From: Gracilaria gracilis
Taxonomy: Eukaryota; Rhodophyta; Florideophyceae; Gracilariales; Gracilariaceae
Reading direction: 5' to 3'
Assembly (NCBI GenBank): GCA_030374805.1
Contig: JARGSG010000057.1
Location: 186,001-250,000, forward strand
Length of the DNA: 64,000 bases
Below are positions 9,030 to 18,215 of the stretch, piece by piece. The position numbers and the translations under genes were made by a program. The notes beneath the pieces were generated by a model. That model did not search any database. It saw nothing but the letters and a program-made list of their open reading frames with translations, and was not told the origin of the DNA. Position 1 is the first letter of the stretch. The number at the start of each line of letters is the position of its first letter.

Positions 9030-10571
9030 ATGGCCTTCGTGTCCACGAGCGCGAGCGCGCCGCGCCGCGCGTCTCCGCTGCGTCGCGCGCGCTGCGCGCG
9101 TCGCGCACCGCCGCCGCCGCGCGCGCCGTACCGCGTGCGCATGATGCGCGCGCAGCCGCAGTCGCACGAGGCGCCCGACGTGGCCGACGACGGCCAGCTG
9201 TTATCGCCCTCGCAGCCGCAGCCGCCGACGCCGCTGCAGCCGCAGCGCAACGAACACGCTGAGCTCGATGCCGAGCACAAGCCTTTCGACCCCAGTTGTG
9301 TCACCGACTTTCTGTACTCGGAGAGCCTCAACGAGTATCGCGAGCAGAAGGAGGCGGGCTTGATCTCGTCGGCGTTGGCTGCGTATGACGCCGATGAGTG
9401 TGTGGACGCATGGGCGCTGGCGGTCGATGTTCACAAGGCCAACGAACTGAAGAACCAGTACTCGCGCGTGGGCGTTCTCATCGAGCATAATTTCACCGAC
9501 TTTGCGCCGGCGAAGAGCTGCGAACACGCGCTTCAGAGCGCCACCATTGACGAGATTGCGTTCGTCAAGGCAAAGGCCGTGTACGACGCCACGGGGCTGC
9601 CGGCCATTGCCGAGTTTCATGACATAACCATTGATGCGCCCCAGTCCACTGCCAATATCAACAAGGCCATGCAGCAGGGCTATCATACGCGCGACGTTGC
9701 GAACGAGGCCAACGCCATGATTGAGCGCGTGCGTCCCATCTCCGACCAGAATCGCATGGTCAACTTCAGAAGCGCTGTGGCAAATTTCGACGGCGAGATG
9801 CACATTGTGACGCAGCGCAAAGCCAGTATTGCCATTGCGTTTGCCGGGGCTCACCATGTGACCATTGCCATTGCTTCTGCATTGGATGAGTTGTTCATGC
9901 AGCTGTCGCGTCGACTCAAGCTCATGTTCGACGCGCCGTCGCAGTTGAGGTCGTTTGAGGGCGGCGGTGACGCTGACAATGAAGCCAAGCCGCTGGTGGG
10001 CGCCACTATGCTCAAGGACCGAATATTGAGAGAAGGGAAGATGTTGGCTGATGGCATTATCAAGGTGTCTTCGTTCTTGAATCACATGGTGGATACGGAG
10101 CTTATGGAGGTGTGTGGTGAGGAACTGGCCGAGAGATTGAGGCATACGATGCCCAACAAAATTCTGACGGTGGAATCCACGGGGTTGATTGCAGGGTTGC
10201 CAACGGCGAGGCAGCTTGGTATACCGTTGGTGTTTGCGAGAAAGAGCCGACCGATCACTATAAGCGACTCGTATCAGACGACGTACCGTTCGGCTACAAA
10301 GGGCACCAGTAACGAATTGATTGTGTCATGTGAGTACCTGGAGGCGGGTGACCGAGTACTGATTATCGATGACTTTCTGGCAGGTGGGTCTACGGCCGAG
10401 GCGCTGTTCAAGCTGGCGAAGATGGCGCATGTCAAGGTGGTAGATGTGGGGGTGCTGATAGAGAAGATGATGGACGGTGGACGCGCGTTCTTGTCGGTCA
10501 TCCTTGGACTCTTCTTCGATCTGTTTGCTCTGCTGACTTCGAACTTTAAAAGATTCAATCGGATTGCTTGA
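9030..10571 (+). CDS. xanthine-type phosphoribosyltransferase with long N-terminal extension
   Basis: The C-terminal domain (residues about 327-513) matches xanthine phosphoribosyltransferase (Xpt). This enzyme joins xanthine to the ribose-phosphate of PRPP to make XMP in purine salvage. Visible blocks are IKVSSFLNHMVD (family: LKVDSFLNHQID), VESTGLIAG, IPLVFARKSRPITISD, and the PRPP loop VLIIDDFLAGGST at about residue 441. A terminal LGLFFDLFALL then aligns with the usual GYRVESLARI. The start at 9030 has a good context (gccaATGG). The first 40 residues are rich in Ala, Arg, Ser and Pro, as expected for an organelle transit peptide. Between about 95 and 325 lies a helical region that I do not recognise and that bacterial Xpt (about 190 aa) lacks. 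The 5' end is extremely CG-rich compared with neighbouring DNA. The enzyme assignment is good; the substrate (xanthine rather than hypoxanthine or guanine) and the role of the extension are inferred. Confidence 0.82.
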   Translation: MAFVSTSASAPRRASPLRRARCARRAPPPPRAPYRVRMMRAQPQSHEAPDVADDGQLLSPSQPQPPTPLQPQRNEHAELDAEHKPFDPSCVTDFLYSESLNEYREQKEAGLISSALAAYDADECVDAWALAVDVHKANELKNQYSRVGVLIEHNFTDFAPAKSCEHALQSATIDEIAFVKAKAVYDATGLPAIAEFHDITIDAPQSTANINKAMQQGYHTRDVANEANAMIERVRPISDQNRMVNFRSAVANFDGEMHIVTQRKASIAIAFAGAHHVTIAIASALDELFMQLSRRLKLMFDAPSQLRSFEGGGDADNEAKPLVGATMLKDRILREGKMLADGIIKVSSFLNHMVDTELMEVCGEELAERLRHTMPNKILTVESTGLIAGLPTARQLGIPLVFARKSRPITISDSYQTTYRSATKGTSNELIVSCEYLEAGDRVLIIDDFLAGGSTAEALFKLAKMAHVKVVDVGVLIEKMMDGGRAFLSVILGLFFDLFALLTSNFKRFNRIA

Positions 10572-10875
10572 AACATCAACGTCCTTCGCACTGACAGACT
10601 CCATTCGCAGAGCTTGGTTCTTCAGCTTCCGACATTTCCCGCAAAGGACTCAACTGCATCACATGTAAAACTCTTCGCTACAAACGCTTTTTTCGCCTCC
10701 ACCCACTGTTTGGCATGTACATAAACAAAGAAAACCCTCTTTCTTGTCCTGTGAACTTATCAAATCAACATCCTTGCAAGGCGCATGCCCTTCGCTCTGA
10801 AACAAATCCGTTGCGTCAAAGTCATCTTTGACACATCCCCTCTCCCAGATTTCCTCCCTTCACGTGTCAAAGCCG
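10572..10875. terminator. convergent 3' region with a small hairpin
   Basis: The phosphoribosyltransferase and the Harbinger transposase converge here. At 10815-10832 a perfect 7-bp stem (GTCAAAG/CTTTGAC) encloses a 4-nt loop. Whether it ends transcription is unknown. In a eukaryote poly(A) signals matter more, and I see no clear one. Confidence 0.25.
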
Positions 10876-12105
10876 TCACAAATTAGAGGTAGGACGTAAC
10901 AGTCCTTTTTCCGTTGCTATGTCATGGAGCAAACTACGAATGAACTCCCTGTCCAAACCTACGTGGCTCTTGTAGAAAGCACCAGATTTTTCCTTCACTC
11001 GCAAATGCCAAGCCTTCGATTCACTTCTGATCTGCGCGAGCTCTTCCTCCTCGTAGATATACTCCGGTATTCCTTCACAGTTAATACAAAAATTATGAAG
11101 TATCATACCCACGGCTATGATGGGAACACAATCCTCAACGCCATAATTCAGTTCTCCATTGTAGAAAACACGCCATCTTCGCTTCAAGATTCCAAAAGCC
11201 TGCTCGACGTGTATTCGCATAGATGATAGGAAAAAGTTAGTAGCACTCTTAGAAGTTGATAGGTTTTTCCCGGCAAACGGTACCAGTAAAGAATTTGAGA
11301 GCAAATACGCGTTATCGCCGACAATAAAGTAGCCAAGTAGAAGCATTCCCGCATTAAGCAACCGGGCGAGTGGAGACATTTCGTAGGCTAGAGAGTCATT
11401 AGTTGAGCCTACTGCTACGGCAGAAAAGTCCAGAAACCGATACGACGAGTCTACCAGCGCCTGTACAGGAATAGAATAGAATCCTTTTCTACAAAAAAAG
11501 CTCGCTGGGTTCTCGAACCACCGCGGTTTCTTGATTCTCATACATATGCCATCTAAGGCTCCGACGCACCCTGAAAAAGGGTTTGGAACTTTTCTAGAGG
11601 TTTTGAACCCCAAACTGAGCTTCTCGAGTTCTGCTTCATCTGTAGGAAGTCCAGGGAGTGTCATTGTTTCGGTGACCGCCGCAATAAATGATTTGAAGCA
11701 ATTATTGACGCTCGATTTGCTTACCTTATAAGCTAACATTACATCATGGACGCTTGCACCCGCCATGATGCGTAGTCCGATTGCTACTCTTACTTTTGCT
11801 TGAATTGTTCTTGTATCCAAAGGAGACCTTTCCGAAATGTGAGAGCTTTTAAGGAGCGTGTGGTACAACGTATTGAAGCTGCTGCGGCCCATACGAAAAG
11901 CTCCGTAAAAATCCGCATCGGAATACACGCTTGTAAGAGTTTCAAATGTTTCTTTGACAGCCGGGTATTTTGTAGATGTTCTTCGTTGTTTTGCTTTTTG
12001 AATGTAGTGTGTCATAAGAACTAGTCCAAAGACAAGATGATGTAAATATGGTTGCAGGGTGTCATCATCATCGCTAGAGTTGAATGTTTGATGAGAGTGT
12101 GGCAT
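10876..12105 (-). CDS. PIF/Harbinger transposase (HARBI1-like, DDE_4), intact
   Basis: An uninterrupted 409-aa frame from ATG 12105 to TAA 10876. It encodes a cut-and-paste transposase that normally acts in the nucleus with a Myb-like partner. The catalytic triad is complete. D185 lies in VGALDGICMRI, D264 in IVGDNAYLL, and E301 in RIHVEQAFGILKRRW, followed by the conserved AVGMILHNFCIN. A helix-turn-helix-like segment sits at about residues 100-140 (KVRVAIGLRIMAGASVHDVM, then KVSKSSVNN). The intact frame suggests recent activity or selection. I could not find paired terminal repeats. The only strong inverted repeat nearby is the interleaved one at 12138-12225, just upstream of the start. No Myb-like partner gene directly flanks it; the nearest candidate is the 3831-5396 gene, beyond the host genes. 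Confidence 0.93.
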   Translation of the reverse strand: MPHSHQTFNSSDDDDTLQPYLHHLVFGLVLMTHYIQKAKQRRTSTKYPAVKETFETLTSVYSDADFYGAFRMGRSSFNTLYHTLLKSSHISERSPLDTRTIQAKVRVAIGLRIMAGASVHDVMLAYKVSKSSVNNCFKSFIAAVTETMTLPGLPTDEAELEKLSLGFKTSRKVPNPFSGCVGALDGICMRIKKPRWFENPASFFCRKGFYSIPVQALVDSSYRFLDFSAVAVGSTNDSLAYEMSPLARLLNAGMLLLGYFIVGDNAYLLSNSLLVPFAGKNLSTSKSATNFFLSSMRIHVEQAFGILKRRWRVFYNGELNYGVEDCVPIIAVGMILHNFCINCEGIPEYIYEEEELAQIRSESKAWHLRVKEKSGAFYKSHVGLDREFIRSLLHDIATEKGLLRPTSNL

Positions 12106-12137
12106 TTTCAATGACGTAGTTGGGATCTTGGTTGTAA

Positions 12138-12225
12138 AATGGGGATGATCCGGAGCACGTATGTTGTCGTAAAGTGGAGATCATCCCCATTGACAACATA
12201 GTGGCTGCGCCAGCCAGTGTGCTCC
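12138..12225. repeat. interleaved inverted repeats (pseudoknot topology)
   Basis: Arm A (12138-12150, AATGGGGATGATC) pairs perfectly with 12179-12191. Arm C (12160-12168, TATGTTGTC) pairs perfectly with 12192-12200. Arm B (12152-12158, GGAGCAC) pairs with 12219-12225. A and C overlap in order A-C-A'-C', so both stems cannot form as one simple hairpin. It lies 33 bp upstream of the transposase ATG and may be part of a transposon end. Confidence 0.7.
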
Positions 12226-13101
12226 GCTCCGCAGCCGCAGCTCCGCTTTGCAAATGAAGTGGAAAACAAATAAAATGTTGGAAAGGTTTTGAAAACCTTT
12301 ATGTAGAGTAGCCCAGGATATCAGTTGTCCGCGTCCGAGGGTAGCCAGCGGTCGGATACTACATACTACGAGGGGGTAGCCTTTTCGAAAGGCTTCAGAA
12401 TGATTGTAACGAACCAAATGCAAAATTTTCTTCACCGGCGTTTTGCGTCGTGTGGACACCCTCAGTCCAATAACAGAGGATTTGGAACCGGATTCATGTC
12501 GCTCCAATCCAACCACTGGGTGAATGCAAAAATACTCCGAGCACCACCACGCCATATATCTGGCGCTATTCAGAAATTCGATGCAGCATTAAACAGCCAA
12601 ACTAAACGCCAAATATTGGCACGAAAGAAGTCGCCCAAACTCAAGTGCACCCTACATACTAATAAAACACTATCCTATGCTCAGGATAGGTCTTGTTTTT
12701 TAAATGCTCATTTTTTAAGACGACAAAATGATTCTCTTCTTCACAGGCTGCAACTAAAGCTCACCTACGTTTACAACAACAGTGTTACCAAATAAAGCAT
12801 CAAACACTACTGCAACCTTGTAACGCGTACACTTGAAGAAAATTAAAAACTTAAAAGCAAACAAGAGCAAAAGAGCGGCCAAAACTTTTTTGACTACAAT
12901 TTTAATGACATAAAAGCTACTTTGAACCTCATCAAAGCACAAAAACCAAATTAGTACCAATCCGTGAGCATTTGTAGACAAAACACTAAACTTGTGGCGT
13001 AAGGTCAAAACCCGTTCTTTCCTTATCAAAAGTTTCTGAAAATCAAGTGTTACAAGGCCTGCAATTCCCAAAAGAATAACGGAAATTTTTCTTGCCCGCC
13101 A
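12226..13101. other. No gene recognised
   Basis: AT-rich stretch. A plus frame at 12325-12795 lacks recognisable motifs. Nothing else is supported. Confidence 0.35.
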
Positions 13102-13121
13102 ATTAGCCCATTTTAACTAAG
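13102..13121 (+). repeat. left terminal inverted repeat of the two-gene transposon
   Basis: Identical over 20 bases to the reverse complement of 15847-15866. The first two bases (AT) may be target duplication. Confidence 0.88.
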
Positions 13122-13250
13122 GTTTTTTCCCTTAGCTGCTAAGCAAAGGAATTCAGCTCATTTGTAAAATTTGAATCAAGACAGAACCTTTGTTTCAATG
13201 CCTATTTCTGCGATTGCACAGGCCAAACAATCAGCCGAGTGACGAACAAA

Positions 13251-14450
13251 ATGCAGACCAACATCACCCTTCCACTCCTCCTTGCAGAACAAATGGCACA
13301 GACAGCGACTCACACTGACATGCTTGTCCTTGAGGGTCATTTCCTTTCTCAGAGAATCGAGACACCAGAAGACGAGTACACTGAAAAAACGGACCAATCC
13401 GGCAGAGGGTACTCCGTTACAGGTTCAAAAAGTCTTTATAGTAGAAGAACATGTTCTACCCTGTATCACAACATTCGGTTTCTTGATCCAGACATCACAC
13501 TGTTCGAAAAAACTGTTCAAATGAGCAAAGAGCTTTATGACCAGCTCTACATTTTAGTTGCCGCTCGATTGCAGCAACCTTTCGATATGCGAGATGAGCA
13601 TAATGGTGCACCTCGAACGTCACGAAAATGAAGACTAACAAACAAAGAAATGCTTTTCATGTTCTTTGATGTGCTTGGAGGGGGAAACGAAGGTGGAATT
13701 GGTGTGGAACGAACGAGACACCGATATGGTATATCAAACGGAACAGTTTCTAACTACTTTAGGCATGTACTTTACGCATTATACGCTACCTTCGATGCGG
13801 AAAGCCCCAAACTTATTCGATGGCCAGATGAGATTGAGCGCTGTGACATGGAGGATTTGATCATCGGCTTTCCAAAGTGCGTGTTCTTTGTTGATGGTCA
13901 TAAGAACAAGCGTTGGAGGCCTAAGGACAGTAGTGAGCAAGAGCGTGCCTATGACGGCTATAAAAAGGCTCACGCGTATTCCGTTCTTGTGTATTGCGAC
14001 CTATTTGGTCGCTTCATAAGAGTGGAGATCAGCGATAAAGGGGCGGAAAGTGACCGAAACATGTACATAACATCCGAAGTGTTCCGGAGACCGGCAGAAT
14101 TTCTTTCACCGGGGCAGCATGGTATGGCAGATATGGGATTCGCTGGGAGTGGAGAGCTCGTAGTTCCCTATAAAAGGAACGAGAGTACCTCTTGGATGTA
14201 TAGAACACAGTACAACAGGTGCATTCGTAAGCAGAAAATGGTGAACGAGTGGGGAATTGGTTATATTAATAACAGGTATCGTCTTTTTCTTGGCCGATGG
14301 CCATTTGAAATGGAGCTCTTTCCACTCGCATACACAACGACTGCCATGTTCTGCAACTGGGAATTCGAAAGACGAGGCTATGCGCTACAACCTCGTTCTA
14401 GGTACGAAGAGAAGCTGCGAGAGCATGAGCGCAAGGACGAGGAAAGCTAA
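13251..14450 (+). pseudogene. PIF/Harbinger- or ISL2EU-like transposase with one in-frame TGA
   Basis: ATG 13251 opens a frame that runs to TAA 14450 with a single TGA at 13629-13631 (codon 127). The residues on both sides continue the family pattern. After the stop come RLTNKEMLFMFFDVL and a helix-turn-helix-like HRYGISNGTVSNYF. The DDE-type core is visible: D215 in VFFVDGHKNKRW, D294 in GMADMGFAG, and a likely E333 in KMVNEWGIG. The YDGYKKAHAYSVLVYCDLFG block between them is typical of these transposases. A second ATG at 13650 could start a protein containing the whole catalytic core but lacking the first 133 residues. It lies inside a complete inverted-repeat element, so it was probably the mobiliser; the TGA may have silenced it. 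Confidence 0.82.
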
Positions 14451-14605
14451 CCAAACCAGGAAAACCTTTTACTGTGATTGCGCTTTGCGCGAAGCGCGAG
14501 CGCAAAGTCCGCAGCGGAGCGAGCGCCAGCGAGCAAAGCGGAGGACTTAGAAGCGCTGAGCAAAAAGCGCTGAGTCAAAACGAAGGAAAGCGGACGACAA
14601 AGAGA
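14451..14605. terminator. GC-rich hairpin region between two convergent genes
   Basis: The stretch between the two stop codons is full of GCGC-type inverted repeats. The clearest is an 8-bp stem CTTTGCGC/GCGCAAAG at 14483-14507. AAGTCC at 14505 and GGACTT at about 14544 can pair around it. It may separate the two transcripts of the transposon or serve as a bidirectional end signal. Confidence 0.4.
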
Positions 14606-15652
14606 TCACGAATTCGACAAGTCGATATCGACATCCCCATCCCGACCGTTGGAAGAAGGTGCGCTTTGAGCATCAGAGTTGTGGGGCGCGGTTTGCTGCT
14701 CAGAGAGTGAAACCAGCGCAGGGTCGATGAGAAGAGGTGCATCAGGAAGCGGAGGAGGAAGCGGCGTTGATGGTTGAGTAGCTCGGAGCTCGTTACTCTT
14801 CGCGAAAAGTTCAACCAAGATGCCGAACTGCTCAGCTTGCCGACGTTGAAGAGCGGCGCTCGCACAAGCCGCGTTCGCAATTCGAGTCTGCGCACGCAGG
14901 TTCTGTAACTCCGCAGCAATCTGCCTTCGTTCTCGGGCCTTCTGCTTTTCTTCACGACGGCGTTTGTTTTGCTCAAACTGTTGTTTTCGTTCACGGTTTC
15001 GCTTCTCCTTTTCTGCACGGGACTCTCGCGTTCGCGACATCGCCCGCCTCGCGTCATCATCTGTAGTTAGCGTTCGTTTAGACGCTTCGTGCTTGTAATC
15101 TAGAATCGCCTGATCCAGACAGTGCTGTGCATCATTTTCAATGCCTCGATGTGCCGCAATTGGGCCACTTAGTTCAGTTTGTTCGTGCGCTACTCTTACT
15201 TTCTTTGCCATCTCTCCGACTGTGTTTGCGACATGACGCACATTTTCGGAAGTGACTCGAGCCATGTACTCACGTCTCCAGCTGATTCCATACTGCTTGA
15301 GCTCGTCGATAAGAACGGCATCTGGGACGTGCCGTGAGCTTGCGCTAGTTGCCACCCGAACGCACGTAGCGTCCAACGTTTTCATCTTCTGGAGCGGTGC
15401 TCCCTCCGCGATAAGTCGCTGTATAACCCATGCCTTCTCAACTTTATTCATTACAAAGCGTTGAATGCCGCGGGTTGGAATTACTGAGGCTGGTTGAGGC
15501 CTCGTCGATGGTAGAGATTGTTCTACATTTTGTTCCCCGTTCGGAGGCGGAGGAAGACTTGTGAGCGGAGTGAGGACGGGGAGTTCATCGTGAGGCGGAG
15601 GCGATTCTGGATCTGTTGTTTGATTGGTTGGATCAATAGGAATAGATGTCAT
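14606..15652 (-). CDS. second protein of the two-gene transposon, coiled-coil, unknown
   Basis: An intact 348-aa frame from ATG 15652 to the stop at 14606, inside the inverted-repeat element. The first 60 residues are rich in Pro, Ser and Thr. Residues about 65-200 are mixed helical (GIQRFVMNKVEKAWVIQRLI). Residues about 205-270 form a long basic coiled coil (RESRAEKEKRNRERKQQFEQNKRRREEKQ), and the tail is acidic and Pro-rich. I do not recognise a domain. There is no Myb/SANT tryptophan pattern and no obvious nuclease motif. By analogy with Harbinger elements, whose second protein binds DNA and guides the transposase, this may be the partner protein. A shorter basic coiled-coil frame at 21778-22062 beside another transposase has a similar composition. 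Confidence 0.8.
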   Translation of the reverse strand: MTSIPIDPTNQTTDPESPPPHDELPVLTPLTSLPPPPNGEQNVEQSLPSTRPQPASVIPTRGIQRFVMNKVEKAWVIQRLIAEGAPLQKMKTLDATCVRVATSASSRHVPDAVLIDELKQYGISWRREYMARVTSENVRHVANTVGEMAKKVRVAHEQTELSGPIAAHRGIENDAQHCLDQAILDYKHEASKRTLTTDDDARRAMSRTRESRAEKEKRNRERKQQFEQNKRRREEKQKARERRQIAAELQNLRAQTRIANAACASAALQRRQAEQFGILVELFAKSNELRATQPSTPLPPPLPDAPLLIDPALVSLSEQQTAPHNSDAQSAPSSNGRDGDVDIDLSNS

Positions 15653-15846
15653 GGTAAACAGAAACGAGTGGTAATCTTCGTCGTCACGGCAGCAACAAGC
15701 TAAGGTGTAGTGAAGGCGGGTTGCGGGAGGCCCTTACATTTGCCTCTATTTCGGAATAAGCGCTCTTTGTAGCGCAACGGTTTTGCGTAATTAAACAACG
15801 ATCTCTTGCTGAGCCTGGCTTATTTCAAAAACAAGCTCCATTTTCG

Positions 15847-15866
15847 CTTAGTTAAAATGGGCTAAT
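15847..15866 (-). repeat. right terminal inverted repeat of the two-gene transposon
   Basis: Exact reverse complement of 13102-13121. Confidence 0.88.
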
Positions 15867-16873
15867 GTGCTAAAGGCTAAAAATATTGTTCGCGATGTAG
15901 AAAACAATGCGGTTGCCTTTGTGAGGGATAGAAGAGAATTTAAAAATGAGATGGTAAGCCGTGCGATGATTTAAACTATGGTGTTTATGAGGATAATACT
16001 ATCAGTTGTAATAAAAAAACGTAGTATCAGCACAGGGGCTCTTTTCTCCAAGAAAAAAGAGAACAGAAGATACGATTGTAGAGAAGTTTGGCACTATGAA
16101 AAAGTTTGTTGAGATGATGGCAAATTCTATGGATCATGCAAGTGATCCTGGCGTCTTCGCCGTGAATCGGGAGGGAATGATCTTCAACGCTCTGAAAAAA
16201 GAGGTCAAAGCATTGAAAAAAAAGTCCACCAGATCATAGGGGGTACAAAGACAATGATAGTTGGCATGAACACCGTTTTGCAGCAGCTCGTCCTCAAACG
16301 TTCTGAAGAATCTCCGAAACGCGAGCTCACAGTATGGAAATCCTTCAGAGCCTTTTTTTGGGCCTCTGGTGTTCTGCTGGCGCAAAATTTTGCCCACGCT
16401 CTCTTCTCTTGATGTTCTGCGTTGTACATAGACGTAATCTGATTGCGGTCCATTAGCCTCGTGCGTGAATTCAATACAGTCATTATCAGCACAAAGTTGA
16501 CATCCCTGAGTCCCATTGCGTGTCCATAATGACTGTGAAACTCTCTCAGCATCACAATGACAGAGGACAGCGTCTCGCTTTTAAGCTTTTCGTCAACCTC
16601 CGAGCCCACGGTCTCCGCGTGTTTCTGTCATTATGAGTTCTTTAAGTCACCGTGTGCTAGACACCCGTTTTTTACCGAAATATGCGCACAGTTTTGTCTC
16701 CAGTGCTGCGCGCTGTCGCTTGTTTCTTACTGCTTCGTTGCGCCGTGTGCTCAGAAGATTGTGCCCGCATTACCCCACTTTACCATTCAGCTGCCATATG
16801 TGTGGAAACATAACTTGTCGTTTTCATGTATCAGCGTACGGGTCTTTTGTTTGTTGCACCAAATTGGAATCTA
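15867..16873. other. No gene recognised
   Basis: A minus frame at 16205-16609 has helical, charged composition but no ATG near its upstream stop. It breaks into another frame (16134-16397), so it could be a decayed gene fragment. No family is visible. Confidence 0.3.
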
Positions 16874-18215
16874 CTAGGCATTCCCATGCATTTTACATAT
16901 GTGCTCAATGAGAGCATTCTTTCGTTTCCCGTGCTGACCTTCACCCTTCACGTCGTCTGCGATACTGGCTTGGGTCTCAAGATACTGCGACTCTGATACA
17001 TCTTTGATGAGCTCCAGTACCCTACCCGAGTTATCTTGTTTGTATGAATACTGTGCGCTACATCCTCAAATTCCCTCACCAGCATATCGGTCCCGTCTAA
17101 TCTCAACCGTCATGTTTTGTAAGATAACGCATGTCTTCGCAATTTCTCGCATTTTTTCGACCGTCCACAGTTCCGATGCCAGGAATAGGTATTAATACTG
17201 ACGAAACAGAACGCCGAACAGGCTTTCCACTGCATTTTGCGCCCCTTCCTTTAGACGACGAAATGTTTTTGGCTTGTTTGTATCCTCACTCGCGGTTTTG
17301 ATAAGTACGTTCCAGTCCGGGTAGATGCCATCCGTCTAATAATAAAACCAAGTAAATATCTTTCCATCAATGATGTAAAATGGAGAAACAGGAGGAAACT
17401 TTCCGCCCAGAACGTTGGAGAAATTTTGGCTTACTTCCAATATGTTTAGATCGTTGGAAACCCCTGGGAGATCACACTGGAATGACCACACTCAGAAGTA
17501 AATGTCGCATACTGCCTCTATTCTCGGAGATGATACCCTATCTTTCCCAGTCTCTAGCAGTTGAAGTGCCTTGGGACAATTCTTCCAAGTCCACCCGGCA
17601 CAGTCTAAGCACCCAATACAACCCGGGATCCCAAGACAGGCAAAGTGCCTTTCTATTCTCTCTAAATCCTCTGCAGTCGGTTCACGCAGGTATTCAGTTT
17701 CATAAGTAGAAATCACGGCTTTACAGAACTCTTCCAAACTTTTCGACGCAGTTTTTTCCGAAATATTGAACAGATCATCACAAAAGTCAGCTGATATGCC
17801 ATAAGCAAGTTGGCGTTGAGCATAAAGAACTTTTAATAATGGACTGATACGTATGCGATCTGACGCATCTGGAGGCGTTCCTTTCCGAAAGTATGCAGAC
17901 ATCTGAACCACCCAAATAGATCAAAAGAAGCGCGTGGCATCCCAAACCGGATCTCAAACAGTTGTTCACTTTGCTCCAGGCCCAACGTTACCGTCCCTGG
18001 CCCTCGTTCGTCAGCAGGCCAAAAGTACTTTTGCATGTAGTACTTGTGAGTCGTTGTGTAGTTACGAAGCACATTGCCAGCCGTGCCAGGGATAGATCCC
18101 CTGCTTGTTCTTTTCGTGCGTTAGTCACTACAGATATGTTCACAATTTGAAACCAAGGCACTGCCTTTAATTCCAGTTCGTCCTTAAACTCATTGACCAT
18201 GTTTTGCTTGGACAT
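16874..18215 (-). pseudogene. decayed PIF/Harbinger transposase (Plant_tran type), minus copy
   Basis: Pieces in changing frames from ATG 18215 to TAG 16874 together cover a whole Harbinger transposase of the 'plant transposon protein' type. In order they are: an N-terminal helical part; YYMQKYFWPADERG and FEIRFGMPRASFDLF (about 17930-18050); then, after a frameshift near 17910, RISPLLKVLYAQRQLAYGI. Next come EYLREPTAEDLERIERHF and GIPGCIGCLDCAGWTWKNCPKAL, which carries the first catalytic Asp. Downstream there are at least four stops, with DLPGVSNDLNILE, TDGIYPDWNVLIKT and AVESLFGVLFRQY still readable. The order is that of the family, so the identification is safe although the gene is dead. 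It is related to, and in opposite orientation from, the copy at 19182-20360. Confidence 0.85.

Larger units (their letters stand above)
13104..15864 (+). mobile_element. two-gene DNA transposon with 20-bp inverted repeats
   Basis: ATTAGCCCATTTTAACTAAG at 13102-13121 is repeated as its exact reverse complement at 15847-15866. If the outer AT on each side is the duplicated target, the element is 2761 bp with an AT target duplication. Inside lie a DDE transposase (plus, 13251-14450) and a second gene (minus, 14606-15652) that converge on a GC-rich hairpin region. The transposase type (PIF/Harbinger or the related ISL2EU group) fits a short 2-3 bp duplication. Both ends lie outside both genes at similar distances, which supports this being the complete unit. 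Confidence 0.85.

Noticed and set aside
8933..10145. Long open minus frames opposite the phosphoribosyltransferase
   Set aside because: Shadows of the GC-rich plus-strand gene; no motif on the minus side.
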